Shown: positions 43,799 through 52,654, counted from the first letter of the stretch. The stretch is 64,000 nt of DNA from Parvibaculaceae bacterium PLY_AMNH_Bact1 (GCA_032881465.1 CP126168.1:2418001-2482000); one strand, 5' to 3'. The notes: generated by a model not told the origin, from the sequence alone. Made by a program: numbers and translations.

Positions 43799-44758
43799 TC
43801 AGATGATATCCACGGAATAGACCCACGCGGTGTAGAGCACATAGAGCGACAGAAAGACAAAACCCTCCGCTCGTCCGATAGAAGGGCGGCGCCACACCAG
43901 CGGTGCCAGCAACAGCGCAACCCCGAGAACGATCCAAACATCAATATCCGCAATGCGGCCTGTGATCGGCATCGGTGTCACAATTGCAGTCGTACCCAGA
44001 ATGCCGAGCACATTAAACAGATTGCTGCCCAAAACATTGCCCATCACCACATCTGCATGACGGCGATAAGCTGCAACAATGACCGTGGCAAGCTCTGGCA
44101 ATGACGTGCCTATCGCCACAAGCGTCAGCCCAATAATCGCGTCGGACACACCAAGTTGCCGTGCAATCGCTGTTGCTCCCTCAACAAGTGCGTAAGCACC
44201 GCCTGCCAGAAACACGAGACCGGCCAAGCAGAATAGGACGGCTGTCGAGAGAGAGATCCGAGACGCGCTGATATCCCGTTCAACCCGCTGCAGGATATCC
44301 TTCCCATTCTTGCCATTCCGGCGCTCAACAAGAAACGCAAAGGTGAGATAGGTAACAAGCGCTGCAACCATGACAGTTCCGGCCGCCCGGTCCACAACAC
44401 CATTAAAAGAAAGGCCAACCAATACGATACTTGCGAGCACCACCGCAAGCGCGTCTCGTTTCACCTCCCGTCCGCTGCAAGCAACGGGAGCCAGGATCGC
44501 GGCAAACCCCAGAATAAGAAGGATGTTGGCGATATTGGACCCGGCCACATTGCCAAGCGCAATGTCAGGCACCCCGCCCATGGCAGCAGTCAACGATACC
44601 ATCAGTTCCGGAAGCGACGTGCCGAAGCCGACAATCACCATGCTCACGAACAAGGTGGACAGATGAAATCTGTGCGCAACAGCGATGCTTCCGCGAAGGA
44701 TCGCTTCACCGCCCAAGAACAACAGCACTAAACCAACTACAAGAAATATAATATCCAT
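43799..44758 (-). CDS. Calcium/sodium antiporter (CaCA family, YrbG-like)
   Basis: The 319-residue integral membrane protein has about ten helices in two inverted halves, each with an alpha-repeat signature: GFGTSLPELMVSL with GNVAGSNIANI, and AIGTSLPELATVI with GNVLGSNLFNV. These acidic helices form the cation sites. ATG 44758 is preceded by AAAGG at 8 bp; the GTG two codons earlier is too close to that element. It exports Ca2+ in exchange for Na+ or H+. Confidence 0.93.
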   Translation of the reverse strand: MDIIFLVVGLVLLFLGGEAILRGSIAVAHRFHLSTLFVSMVIVGFGTSLPELMVSLTAAMGGVPDIALGNVAGSNIANILLILGFAAILAPVACSGREVKRDALAVVLASIVLVGLSFNGVVDRAAGTVMVAALVTYLTFAFLVERRNGKNGKDILQRVERDISASRISLSTAVLFCLAGLVFLAGGAYALVEGATAIARQLGVSDAIIGLTLVAIGTSLPELATVIVAAYRRHADVVMGNVLGSNLFNVLGILGTTAIVTPMPITGRIADIDVWIVLGVALLLAPLVWRRPSIGRAEGFVFLSLYVLYTAWVYSVDII

Positions 44759-44849
44759 ACACACTACCTTTCCTCAGAAGGTAGGGCGAAAGATTGGTGG
44801 CGACAATGAACAAATTGCTCAATGGCATGGTTTGTCGCCAAATCCCGAT

Positions 44850-45824
44850 TTAGTCAAAATCCCAACTGGACCCACCCGGGCCGGTCCAATCGGCCAGCAC
44901 GTGTGTATTGCGATTGATGGGATAGGCACGAGGCCAGAAGCCTGTTCCAGCAAGACGACCGTCGCGCATAGCCAGAAGACCATCGCGCAGGTCCATCAGG
45001 TTCTGCGTACCGACGCTCGGCACTGCTTTTGTTTCCGCGCCACCATGGGCCGCAAACAGAAGCGTTTCAGGCGGCAGGTCGTTCAAAAGACGTTCTGTCG
45101 TTTCAAGGTAGGCGCCCAAACTGGAGTTCGGCAGGAAAGCATATATCTCTCCGTCGCCAGCATAATCACCCATAAAAAGACGATTGTTGGCTCTATCCCA
45201 AATGGAAATCGAATCTGGCGTGTGCCCGGGCGTGGCAAGCAGCGTCACAGCACGCCTGCCGAGATCGATCTCGGTGCCGACAGGCCACCAGCCGCCCACC
45301 TCCCATCCAGAAATCTCATAGCCCTCAACCTGCCCCAAATGTTCCAGGGCCTCAGGTACAAATCGTCCCTCTCGGGTTCGCGCGCGAAGGGTGCCAAGAT
45401 CTGGCATCAGTATCTTCTCGAACCGGGTGTGGTTTCCCACATGGTCAAAATGGAGATGGGTAGCAATGACACTGACCGGTTTGTTGGTGAGTTGACCCAC
45501 AATGGAACTGATATCTCTGAGCGGTGATCCACTATCGATAAGCAGGGCTTCACGCTCCCCAACAACAAGATACGAATAAACATCGCGAAAATAGCGCGGC
45601 TCACTGATCGCAAACGTTTGAGCATCCAGGCGTTCGACCGTATAAAAGTCGTCCGCCCAGACCTCTTGTTCGCCGAGCAACACTTTTTCTTGGTCTACAA
45701 GCGGCGGTGCACCCGCCAACTCAATAGCTTTAAGAAGCAGGGGTGTTCGAAACACATAAGCCGCACCTACCAGCACAATGAGAACCGCGCCGGCCACAAT
45801 TCCGGTCCGCACAATGCGTGCCAT
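44850..45824 (-). CDS. MBL-fold hydrolase, membrane-anchored, paralogue 1
   Basis: The protein of about 324 residues has an N-terminal hydrophobic anchor (residues 8-25). The MBL motifs are THLHFDHVGN (HxHxDH), ATPGHTPDS, MGDYAGDG and AAHGG. It shares the order and many segments (GREALLIDSG-like, LTNKPV, FLPNSSL) with the gene at 46437-47384 on the opposite strand, so they are paralogues. An AhpD-like gene lies between them. ATG 45824 follows GGAGG. Likely a periplasm-facing lactonase, esterase or thioesterase; substrate unknown. Confidence 0.85.
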   Translation of the reverse strand: MARIVRTGIVAGAVLIVLVGAAYVFRTPLLLKAIELAGAPPLVDQEKVLLGEQEVWADDFYTVERLDAQTFAISEPRYFRDVYSYLVVGEREALLIDSGSPLRDISSIVGQLTNKPVSVIATHLHFDHVGNHTRFEKILMPDLGTLRARTREGRFVPEALEHLGQVEGYEISGWEVGGWWPVGTEIDLGRRAVTLLATPGHTPDSISIWDRANNRLFMGDYAGDGEIYAFLPNSSLGAYLETTERLLNDLPPETLLFAAHGGAETKAVPSVGTQNLMDLRDGLLAMRDGRLAGTGFWPRAYPINRNTHVLADWTGPGGSSWDFD

Positions 45825-45839
45825 CACCCCTCCTCCTAT

Positions 45840-46283
45840 TTAGAACGTCGCATTATGGTTGGACACCTGCAGCCTGTTCCAGGTGTTGATCATCACAATA
45901 ATCAGCGTCAGATAGTCAACCTGCTCTTGCGAGAAATGCTCAAGCAGGTTCGCATGCAGCAGCGTGAGATCGGCACCGCTGCCCTGAACCGTCAGAGCCT
46001 CGCTCCAGGCAAGCGCCGCTTTTTCTCCCGCCGTAAACAAATCAGTGTTACGCCAGACCACGAGATGATCGAGACGCGCCTCTGTTTCATTGTCACCCCT
46101 GGCTTCGCCGGTATGCATGTTCACACAATAGGCACAGCCATTGATCTGCGAGACGCGCAGCTTCACAAGATGCCGCAACAGGGGATCAACAGGACAGTTC
46201 TCAAACATCGTCTCAACGCTTCCAAAGGCGCCAAGCGCATCGGGAACTGTTTTCACAAGCGTAACTCTATCCGTTCCAGTCAT
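45840..46283 (-). CDS. AhpD/carboxymuconolactone-decarboxylase-like protein
   Basis: The 147-residue helical AhpD-fold protein has the redox motif CAYCVNMH (C-x2-C with a following His), typical of alkylhydroperoxidase AhpD-like and CMD-type proteins. ATG 46283 is preceded by GGAG. It starts 16 bp upstream of the MBL paralogue 1 gene on the same strand, so the two form a likely operon. The CxxC motif suggests peroxidase or disulfide activity rather than the decarboxylase role. Confidence 0.88.
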   Translation of the reverse strand: MTGTDRVTLVKTVPDALGAFGSVETMFENCPVDPLLRHLVKLRVSQINGCAYCVNMHTGEARGDNETEARLDHLVVWRNTDLFTAGEKAALAWSEALTVQGSGADLTLLHANLLEHFSQEQVDYLTLIIVMINTWNRLQVSNHNATF

Positions 46284-46436
46284 GTGTTTTCTCCATTTTA
46301 CAAGAAACAGGTCGTTGCTACTTAGACGACGGAGAACAGTGCTTTGTGACAGCCAAGAACCAGATTCTCTCTGCACGTGGCAGGCAAGCGTCCCTAGTGA
46401 TACGGTGTCATGGGTTAAAAGTCGGGGGACACAGCC

Positions 46437-47384
46437 ATGCTGCGCGTTTTACTCATTTCATTCATTGCTCTAGTCGCAATTGCCGCAGGCGTCCTCCACT
46501 TTCGATTTGATCTCGCCATGGCTGCCCTCTCGTCAGACAGCCCTCCGCCCCTCCTTGATAAGCGAGGGCTCTCTGCCACAGAAAAATGGTTTGATGACTA
46601 CTACACAGTCGACACCATTGATGATCGCACTCATGTCATCGGCGAGCCCCGCGCCAGCGGCCCCGTGTTTTCCTACCTTATCGAAGGCCGCGAGAGAGCC
46701 ATTCTGTTCGATGTTGGATATCCGTCCGCCAACATCTTGCCCGTTGTGGAGAGCCTTACTAACAAGCCTGTCCTCGCAGTTCCCTCCCACCTTCACTATG
46801 ATCATGTTGGCAATCTGGAACGTTTTGAAGAAGTCGCGTTGCTGGACACATCACAAAGACGCGCTCAGATGGAAGGCGACATGTTCTCGCCAACACACAC
46901 GCAATACCTGGGGTCGGCTGAAGGGCACAATAATCCAAGCTGGAAGATCACCAAATGGCTTTCAGATGGGGAAACAATCGACCTCGGCGACAGAACCATA
47001 AGAGTTGTCTTCACACCGGGCCATACGGACGAATCCATTTCGGTTTGGGATGAAGCAAACAACCAATTCTTCACAGGTGACTATATCTACGAAGGGCCGC
47101 TCTACGCGTTTCTCCCCAACTCATCTCTCACCGACTATTTGACGGTCGCAGAAAACCTCCTTCTCACCCTGCCCGGCGAGACCAAGCTCTATACCGCCCA
47201 TCGGATGAACATCACCGGCACACCTATTCTCGAAATGAGAGACATTGTTGAGCTCCGCGATACGTTGGAGGCGGTGCGGGACGGTGAGATTTCTGGCGCA
47301 GGTTTTTTCCCAACGCGCTATCCGGTGAACGAACGGATCGACCTCGACGCGGACATTCCCTGGTATCAGGACTGGCAGAATTGA
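46437..47384 (+). CDS. MBL-fold hydrolase, membrane-anchored, paralogue 2
   Basis: The 315-residue protein begins with a hydrophobic segment (residues 3-22). MBL motifs are SHLHYDHVGN, FTPGHTDES, TGDYIYEG and the final HRM region; the last His position looks altered (TAHRMN) compared with AAHGG in paralogue 1. Shared segments with paralogue 1 include LTNKPV and YAFLPNSSL. It is divergent from the AhpD-like gene, so the AhpD/MBL unit and this gene share a control region. Confidence 0.85.
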   Translation: MLRVLLISFIALVAIAAGVLHFRFDLAMAALSSDSPPPLLDKRGLSATEKWFDDYYTVDTIDDRTHVIGEPRASGPVFSYLIEGRERAILFDVGYPSANILPVVESLTNKPVLAVPSHLHYDHVGNLERFEEVALLDTSQRRAQMEGDMFSPTHTQYLGSAEGHNNPSWKITKWLSDGETIDLGDRTIRVVFTPGHTDESISVWDEANNQFFTGDYIYEGPLYAFLPNSSLTDYLTVAENLLLTLPGETKLYTAHRMNITGTPILEMRDIVELRDTLEAVRDGEISGAGFFPTRYPVNERIDLDADIPWYQDWQN

Positions 47385-47388
47385 GACG

Positions 47389-48051
47389 TTAAAGCCTTAG
47401 CAACTCCGGCAACTGCTCCATACTTGTAAAGACTGTTGCACCAGTCGCCTCAAGGGCCGCACCATCGGTCATCGGGTCGCCCGCATACCCAAGCACCCGC
47501 ATGCCTGCAGCAATACCCGCCTCCACACCTGGACGGCTGTCTTCAATCACGACACAAGTTTCCGGTGCATGCCCCATGGTATTCGCCGCATGAAGGAAAA
47601 GATCCGGCGCGGGCTTGCCCCGCTTCACCATATCCGCACTGAAAAGCACATTTTCGACCAAAGGTAGAAGCCCTGAACTGCCGAGTGTCGCGTGCATTTT
47701 TGCGATCTGCCCGGAGGACGCCACACAATAAGGAGTTCCCTGATCCTGCAACCGGAGGATTTGTGTTTTGACATGCGGAATGGCTTCTATTCCATCGCCA
47801 AACACTTTGATCGACTGAGTGCGCACCATCAAGTGCCAGTCTTCCGGCAGTGATCGACCAGCAAGCTCCTCCACTTCTGCTTGAACCGTCTTCATGGATT
47901 TACCCAAAAAGCGTTTGCGGCATTCTTCATACGTGAGAGGTGCTCCTGCCTCGGTCACCAGACGGGAAAGCAGCTGATTGGCCACATGCTCGGTATCAAC
48001 AAGCACACCATCGCAATCGAAAATCACTAAAGAAGGCCGCACGCTAGTCAT
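47389..48051 (-). CDS. HAD-superfamily hydrolase, beta-phosphoglucomutase-like, copy 1
   Basis: The 220-residue HAD protein with helical cap has motif I VIFDCDGVLVDTE with nucleophile Asp and Asp+2, motif II in CVASSGQ, motif III Lys in KRGKPAPD and motif IV VIEDSRPG. It is closely related to the upstream neighbour (shared GKPAPDLFLHAA and GVEAGIAAGMRVLGY-type segments), so it is a tandem duplicate. It starts 7 bp after that gene's stop. A phosphatase of sugar phosphates or similar metabolites. Confidence 0.88.
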   Translation of the reverse strand: MTSVRPSLVIFDCDGVLVDTEHVANQLLSRLVTEAGAPLTYEECRKRFLGKSMKTVQAEVEELAGRSLPEDWHLMVRTQSIKVFGDGIEAIPHVKTQILRLQDQGTPYCVASSGQIAKMHATLGSSGLLPLVENVLFSADMVKRGKPAPDLFLHAANTMGHAPETCVVIEDSRPGVEAGIAAGMRVLGYAGDPMTDGAALEATGATVFTSMEQLPELLRL

Positions 48052-48058
48052 ACTCAAA

Positions 48059-48733
48059 TCACAGCCCCATCAAAGTTGGCAGTCTACGCATATCATCAAA
48101 GACGGTTGCCCCAGCCTCTGCCAATGCCCGTCCATCAGTAACCTCATCCCCAACATAGCCGTACACACGCATGCCCGCAGCAATGCCCGCCCGAACACCG
48201 GGAAGGCTATCCTCGATCACAACAGCTCTTGGAGGTTCATGCCCCATCTCACGCGCCGCATGTAGAAACAGATCAGGTGCAGGCTTGCCCCTCTCGACCA
48301 TTGTCGCGCTAAAGAGATTGCCCGAGAAATGGTCGGCGAGTCCGATCTTCTCCACCGAGTTTTCGATATGACTGATACGCGCAGAGGACGCAACACAGCG
48401 CGCAAGTCCCTCATTTTCGAGCGAGTCAGCTACATGATGCACATAAGGGATTGGATCGACGGACCGGCGAAAAACAGCCTCTACTTCTTCTATTTTGTCC
48501 TGTCCCCAATCGGCAGGAAGAGGTCGACCAATGTCTGCCTCGATGATCTCGATAGCTGATTTCATGGATCGGCCACGGAAAAGTTTAAGGCACATTTCAT
48601 GGCTGCCCGAATACCCTTCTGCGCGCGCATGGGAGGCAAACATCGCACCGCCGATGGTCTCCGTATCCACCAGCACACCATCGCAATCGAAAATCACCAG
48701 AGAGGTCTCTTTCATCAGCGGTAGCATAGGCAT
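48059..48733 (-). CDS. HAD-superfamily hydrolase, beta-phosphoglucomutase-like, copy 2
   Basis: The 224-residue protein has VIFDCDGVLVDTE (motif I), CVASSAR (motif II), ERGKPAPDLFLHAA (motif III) and VIEDSLPGVRAG (motif IV). It is the first gene of the HAD pair; its paralogue follows at once. The start is uncertain: ATG at 48733 and ATG at 48715 are both open and neither has a clear ribosome-binding site. Confidence 0.87.
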   Translation of the reverse strand: MPMLPLMKETSLVIFDCDGVLVDTETIGGAMFASHARAEGYSGSHEMCLKLFRGRSMKSAIEIIEADIGRPLPADWGQDKIEEVEAVFRRSVDPIPYVHHVADSLENEGLARCVASSARISHIENSVEKIGLADHFSGNLFSATMVERGKPAPDLFLHAAREMGHEPPRAVVIEDSLPGVRAGIAAGMRVYGYVGDEVTDGRALAEAGATVFDDMRRLPTLMGL

Positions 48734-48782
48734 GCGCGCGTGTTCGGCCAGTCACTTTCTATGACGAACCTTTACCTCCAGA

Positions 48783-48977
48783 TTAAGCCTGCCAGCTGGG
48801 TGCACGGGTGGAATGTTCATTGACGAAGGCTTCCAGATCCTTCACCGCCACCCGAAACTCCCGGCCGATCTTCACCGCCCGCAATTCTTCTTGCCTGATC
48901 CAGGACCGCACCGTTGACTCACGGACCTTCAGCAGTTCTGCGACGTCCTGCGTCGTCATAAATGGCCTACTCAGCAT
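48783..48977 (-). CDS. Excisionase-type helix-turn-helix DNA-binding protein
   Basis: The 64-residue single MerR/excisionase-like winged helix has FMTTQDVAELLKVRESTVRSWIRQ, then KIGREFRVAVKDLEAFV. ATG 48977 is preceded by GGGAGAGG. Such solitary HTH_17 proteins often act as regulators outside mobile elements; no integrase, att-like repeat or phage gene is nearby. A plausible promoter lies at 49013-49040. Confidence 0.85.
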   Translation of the reverse strand: MLSRPFMTTQDVAELLKVRESTVRSWIRQEELRAVKIGREFRVAVKDLEAFVNEHSTRAPSWQA

Positions 48978-49012
48978 TGACCCCTCTCCCAATCCGGATA
49001 AGTACGTCTATG

Positions 49013-49040
49013 TATGTAAACACCTTTCAAGATACGTCAA
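49013..49040 (-). promoter_or_regulatory. Predicted promoter of the small HTH gene
   Basis: On the minus strand TTGACG (49040-49035) is followed after 16 bp by TACATA (49018-49013), 36 bp upstream of the HTH start codon. Confidence 0.45.
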
Positions 49041-49115
49041 CCACGCTCAGAACTGTTGAAATGACATGTTTCGCCCCTTATTTGTGTAAGAGGCGGAAAC
49101 TCGCCTATTCAGCAC

Positions 49116-49169
49116 TGAACAGACAGGTAGCAAATGCCCCCAAGCGCCCGAACAGACGCCTGAACAGAC
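49116..49169. repeat. Three copies of a GAACAGAC word before the USP gene
   Basis: TGAACAGAC, CGAACAGAC and TGAACAGAC occur at 49116-49124, 49149-49157 and 49161-49169. The last two are a 12-bp tandem step. The third copy supplies an in-frame TGA (49161-49163) that closes the reading frame upstream of the USP gene. Confidence 0.6.
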
Positions 49170-49220
49170 GACAGACCCGCCGACACTGCCGCGGCGTTTA
49201 AAGCCCCCAAAACCATATTG

Positions 49221-50063
49221 ATGGCGACCGATCTCTCGGCACGCTCTGATAGAGCCCTTGAACGCGCAGTGAACCTCGCGGGCCAACACAAGGCACGATT
49301 GGTCATACTCAACATTATCGATGAGGATCTGCCCGCGTCGGTCCAGGATCGCGTGCGGGACGCCACGCTGAAAGAAATCCAGAGCAGTCTCGAAAAAGTC
49401 GATGGGGCGAAGGCGCTGAGCCCGACAATCGACGCCATTGCAGGCAAAGACTATCGCGACATATTGGACCATGCAGACGAGATTGCCGCGGATCTTATCG
49501 TTATGGGTATCCATCGGAATGAGGCAGGGAACAAACCGATTGCGGGCACCACAATGGAGCGTGTTATTCGCAAAGGACAACAGCCCGTGCTGGTGGTTCC
49601 CAACAGAACAGAGGGCGCTTACAGGAAGGTCGCTATCGGGGTCGACTTTTCAGCCTTCTCCCGCATCGCCATTCGTCAGGCTCTGTCCCTAGCGCCAGGC
49701 GCTGAGTTTAACGCCATCCATTCTTACCACGTGCCCTTCGGCGGGTTTCAACGGGGGCGCGAAACCCGAAACGCCTATAGAGACGAACACGAACGGGCTC
49801 TGACCCAGCTGATTGAAGAAGAGATGGAAACACTGATCGCGTCTGCAACAACAAACGCCAAGCCTGACATCCCTTTCCACACGACCGTGAAGCAGGGAGA
49901 AACCCAATCCGTCATTCGCTCAGAGGTAGACAGGTTGCAACCTGATCTCCTGGTGCTCGGCACCCATGGACGCGTCGGGCTCACCCATGCGCTGCTCGGC
50001 AGCATTGCCGAGACCTTCCTCAACAATCCGCCCTGTGACGTACTCGTGGTGAAAGCCTGGTAG
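49221..50063 (+). CDS. Universal stress protein with two USP domains, N-terminus uncertain
   Basis: The tandem USP protein has a first domain of about 1-135 with VMGIHRNEAGNKPIAGTT, and a second of about 140-280 with LGTHGRVGLTHALLGS. Both are near the ATP-loop pattern G-x2-G-x9-G(S/T), and the second is the better match. A normal USP begins a few residues before KTILMATD, and here those bases are present upstream (AAA ACC ATA TTG ATG). However, an in-frame TGA at 49161 and lack of ATG or GTG leave only TTG 49218 or ATG 49221 as starts, which would cut the first beta strand. No ribosome-binding site precedes them. Confidence 0.8.
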   Translation: MATDLSARSDRALERAVNLAGQHKARLVILNIIDEDLPASVQDRVRDATLKEIQSSLEKVDGAKALSPTIDAIAGKDYRDILDHADEIAADLIVMGIHRNEAGNKPIAGTTMERVIRKGQQPVLVVPNRTEGAYRKVAIGVDFSAFSRIAIRQALSLAPGAEFNAIHSYHVPFGGFQRGRETRNAYRDEHERALTQLIEEEMETLIASATTNAKPDIPFHTTVKQGETQSVIRSEVDRLQPDLLVLGTHGRVGLTHALLGSIAETFLNNPPCDVLVVKAW

Positions 50064-50074
50064 CGCCGCGAAAT

Positions 50075-51061
50075 CTACCGATAGAGAGGTTGGTTATTGC
50101 CCGCATAAAGGTGGGCAACCTGCTCTGCATATCCATTGAAGAGCTGCGTTGGCACGCGGGTGCCTGTGCCGAGCAATTCCTCAGTCGCCTGGCTCCAGCG
50201 AGGATGGGCCACCTCCGGGTTCACATTCGCCCAGAACCCATATTCCGCCGCATTGATCTCTTCCCAGAAACTCACAGGGCGTTTTGCCGTAAACGTAAAG
50301 CGCACAATTGATTTGATGGATTTAAAGCCATACTTCCATGGTACCGCCAGACGCAGCGGCGCGCCGAATTGCTTCGGCAGCGGTTTGCCATAAACGCCTG
50401 TCACCAGAAACGCGAGATCGTTGGTGGCTTCATCAAGGGTAAGCCCTTCAACATAGGGCCAGGGATACCAGAACTGGTTCTGTCCACTCGCCACATCCGG
50501 GTTCATGAAAGTCTCCATGCGCACATAACGCACGCCGGATTTGACGTTCGCGAGCTTCACAAGCTCTGAAAACGGAAAGCCGGTCCAGGGAACTGCCATC
50601 GCCCAGGCTTCCACGCACCGATGACGGTAGAGCCGCTCTTCCAACGGCATGGCATTGATCAGATCATCACAATCAAGGGTAAGCGGCTCGGCCACATCCC
50701 CATCAATCACCACCTGCCAGGGACGAATTTCAAGATCCTGGGCCGCGCTCGAAATACGTTTGTGGCTGCCAAACTCGTAAAAGTTATTGTAACGCGATGA
50801 CACGTCTTCCCGCGTAACATCCCGCGTCAGTGTGAAGTCGGGATTCCGGGAGGCAGGATATTTAGAGGCATTGGGATCAAGGGAAAGCGCGTTTCCAGTA
50901 TCTGCTTCTGCTCCATCTTCACACGCGGCAAGGAGCCCGGACCCAACACCAGCAGCCAGGAGACCACTGGTTTTCAGAAACTTCCGCCGATTGAAGAAGA
51001 TATGCTCAGACGTGGCCTGGTTTTCAGATAGGTCCCAAGGGCGGGTCTTCTTGATGAGCAT
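50075..51061 (-). CDS. msrP: MsrP-type periplasmic methionine sulfoxide reductase (YedY), probable Tat lipoprotein
   Basis: The 328-residue molybdopterin protein of the sulfite-oxidase fold has a twin-arginine signal NRRKFLKTSG (Arg25-26) and molybdenum ligand Cys149 in RHRCVEAWAM; the end of the domain is ANVNPEVAHPRWSQA. MsrP repairs oxidised methionine in envelope proteins with electrons from the membrane heme protein MsrQ, which is not adjacent here. The signal ends LLAAC (Cys47), a lipobox, so the enzyme may be membrane-anchored. ATG 51061 follows CAGGAGAG. Confidence 0.93.
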   Translation of the reverse strand: MLIKKTRPWDLSENQATSEHIFFNRRKFLKTSGLLAAGVGSGLLAACEDGAEADTGNALSLDPNASKYPASRNPDFTLTRDVTREDVSSRYNNFYEFGSHKRISSAAQDLEIRPWQVVIDGDVAEPLTLDCDDLINAMPLEERLYRHRCVEAWAMAVPWTGFPFSELVKLANVKSGVRYVRMETFMNPDVASGQNQFWYPWPYVEGLTLDEATNDLAFLVTGVYGKPLPKQFGAPLRLAVPWKYGFKSIKSIVRFTFTAKRPVSFWEEINAAEYGFWANVNPEVAHPRWSQATEELLGTGTRVPTQLFNGYAEQVAHLYAGNNQPLYR

Positions 51062-51185
51062 CTCTCTCTCCTGATTGGACGAGACCAGAATTAGCCCAAA
51101 AAGCAGGAAGGGCAAGTCACCTTAAAGCGACCTGCCCCCAATTCTGCTCGCATTTTCGTGAACCACTTTGATCCACCAGCCTCTC

Positions 51186-51228
51186 AGCTTTCCAGCACTG
51201 TTAGCTTTCCAGCACTGTTAGCTTTCCA
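51186..51228. repeat. 17-bp tandem repeat across the dps stop codon
   Basis: AGCTTTCCAGCACTGTT occurs at 51186-51202 and 51203-51219, and the first 9 bases again at 51220-51228, which are the last codons of dps. The stop codon lies at the junction. The gene has thus lengthened its 3' flank by tandem duplication. Confidence 0.9.
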
Positions 51229-51688
51229 ACATGGAGCGCAACATCCAGGCGGTCTTTTCTGATGCCTGCATGCGTTGGGTCAGAAGGTCTGCGGTCGGCT
51301 CGTCGCTTGCCTCTTCTGCCAGCGGGAACACGTCGCGCGCGGTGCGCGCAACCGCTTCATGACCTTTCACAAGGTTCGCCAGCATCGCTTCAGCCTTTGG
51401 CACCCCAGCATCGTCTTCAATTGAGGTGAGATCGGCATAAGCCGCATAGCTGCCAGGTGCATATTCACCCAGCGACCGGATACGTTCTGCGATCTCATCA
51501 ACTGCCATCCAAAGCTCGTTATATTGAACCTCAAACATGGTGTGCAGCGTATTGAACATCGGACCTGTCACATTCCAGTGGTAGTTATGGGTCTTGAGGT
51601 AGAGCGTATACGTGTCCGCCAATACACGGGTCAGCCCTTCCGCGATTTTTGTGCGCTCAGCTTCGGGAATTCCAATATCAATTTGCAT
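51218..51688 (-). CDS. dps: Dps-family ferritin-like DNA-protection protein
   Basis: The 156-residue four-helix protein has the intersubunit ferroxidase pattern: His37 in YHWNVTG, His49 and Glu53 in LHTMFE, Asp64 and Glu68 in DEIAER. There is no long basic N-terminal tail, so DNA binding may be weak or absent. ATG 51688 has an optimal AAGGAGG ribosome-binding site. It oxidises Fe(II) with hydrogen peroxide and stores iron as a dodecamer. The locus also holds USP, MsrP, Prx and TrxB. Confidence 0.93.
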   Translation of the reverse strand: MQIDIGIPEAERTKIAEGLTRVLADTYTLYLKTHNYHWNVTGPMFNTLHTMFEVQYNELWMAVDEIAERIRSLGEYAPGSYAAYADLTSIEDDAGVPKAEAMLANLVKGHEAVARTARDVFPLAEEASDEPTADLLTQRMQASEKTAWMLRSMLES

Positions 51689-51853
51689 GAGAAACCTCCT
51701 TGATTGACCCAAATATAGGCGATCTCGCATCCTCATACAAGGTAGTTTAGAATTATTTTAAAGAAGAAAAAATGACAGGCCACTTGGGCTTGTCCGGTGC
51801 TTTGGGTAGAGTAAACAGAAGCTTCTAGGGGTGCGTCACATAGGGGAAGTAGA

Positions 51854-52654
51854 ATGACAATTAAGTTTCTTGATCAGGACCCAATCGTCATCAGCAGACG
51901 CAAGCTGGTGCAGGGACTGGCAGCAGGATCAATCGTTGCCGTTGCCGGCTGCGCCCGCAATCAGGCGATTGGCCGCGACCAGCTGCTTCTTGTGTCCGAA
52001 GGCCAGATTGCCCAGATGGCAGCGGCCTCCTGGACCCAGTTGAAGCGGCAAACGAAAATCTCCCAGGACCGTAACCTCAATCGTCGGCTGAATACCGTCG
52101 GCAACAAAATTGTCCAGACTGCGGGTCTGCAAAGACAGCCGTGGGAGTTCACCGTCTTCGATGATGACCAGGCAAACGCCTTCGTTCTGCCCGGCGGCAA
52201 GGTGGGTTTCTACAAAGGCATCTTCAAACGCATGAAAAATGACCACCATCTGGCAACAGTCATGGGTCACGAAGTGGGTCACGTAACTGGCAGGCACGCC
52301 GCTGAACGCTACAGCCAGCAGGTGGCCGCAGGTGTCGTCACCACTGCTGCAGCTGTGGCTCTTGAAGCAGGAGATGTGCGCGGCGGCGCACAGATCGCGG
52401 GCATTCTGGGCCTCGGGGTCCAGTTCGGTATTCTGCTGCCCTATTCACGCCGTCATGAGCTGGAAGCAGACCGGTTGGGCGTCCACTACATGCACCGGGC
52501 GGGATATGACGCCCGTCAGGCTGTTGCCTTTTGGGACAATATGTCTTCGCAGCGCAGCGGCTCGCCGCCGCCGGAATTCATGTCGACCCACCCGTCGGAC
52601 GCCACACGCAAAGCCGCCATTCGTCAGGAATTGCAGCGCTTAGGTCTAACCTGA
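51854..52654 (+). CDS. M48-family metalloprotease, lipoprotein (BepA/YcaL-like)
   Basis: The 266-residue protein has zinc motif H139-E140-x2-H143 (HEVGH) with third ligand Glu202 in HELEAD. The signal has a lipobox VAGC (Cys33) preceded by SRRKLVQG. Envelope M48 lipoproteins degrade misassembled outer-membrane proteins. GGGGAAG precedes the ATG, and a repeat-rich intergenic region follows. Confidence 0.92.
   Translation: MTIKFLDQDPIVISRRKLVQGLAAGSIVAVAGCARNQAIGRDQLLLVSEGQIAQMAAASWTQLKRQTKISQDRNLNRRLNTVGNKIVQTAGLQRQPWEFTVFDDDQANAFVLPGGKVGFYKGIFKRMKNDHHLATVMGHEVGHVTGRHAAERYSQQVAAGVVTTAAAVALEAGDVRGGAQIAGILGLGVQFGILLPYSRRHELEADRLGVHYMHRAGYDARQAVAFWDNMSSQRSGSPPPEFMSTHPSDATRKAAIRQELQRLGLT

Noticed and set aside
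48783-48977. Excisionase-like gene as sign of a mobile element
   Set aside because: No integrase, transposase, direct-repeat boundary or phage gene is near; single HTH_17 proteins occur outside mobile elements.
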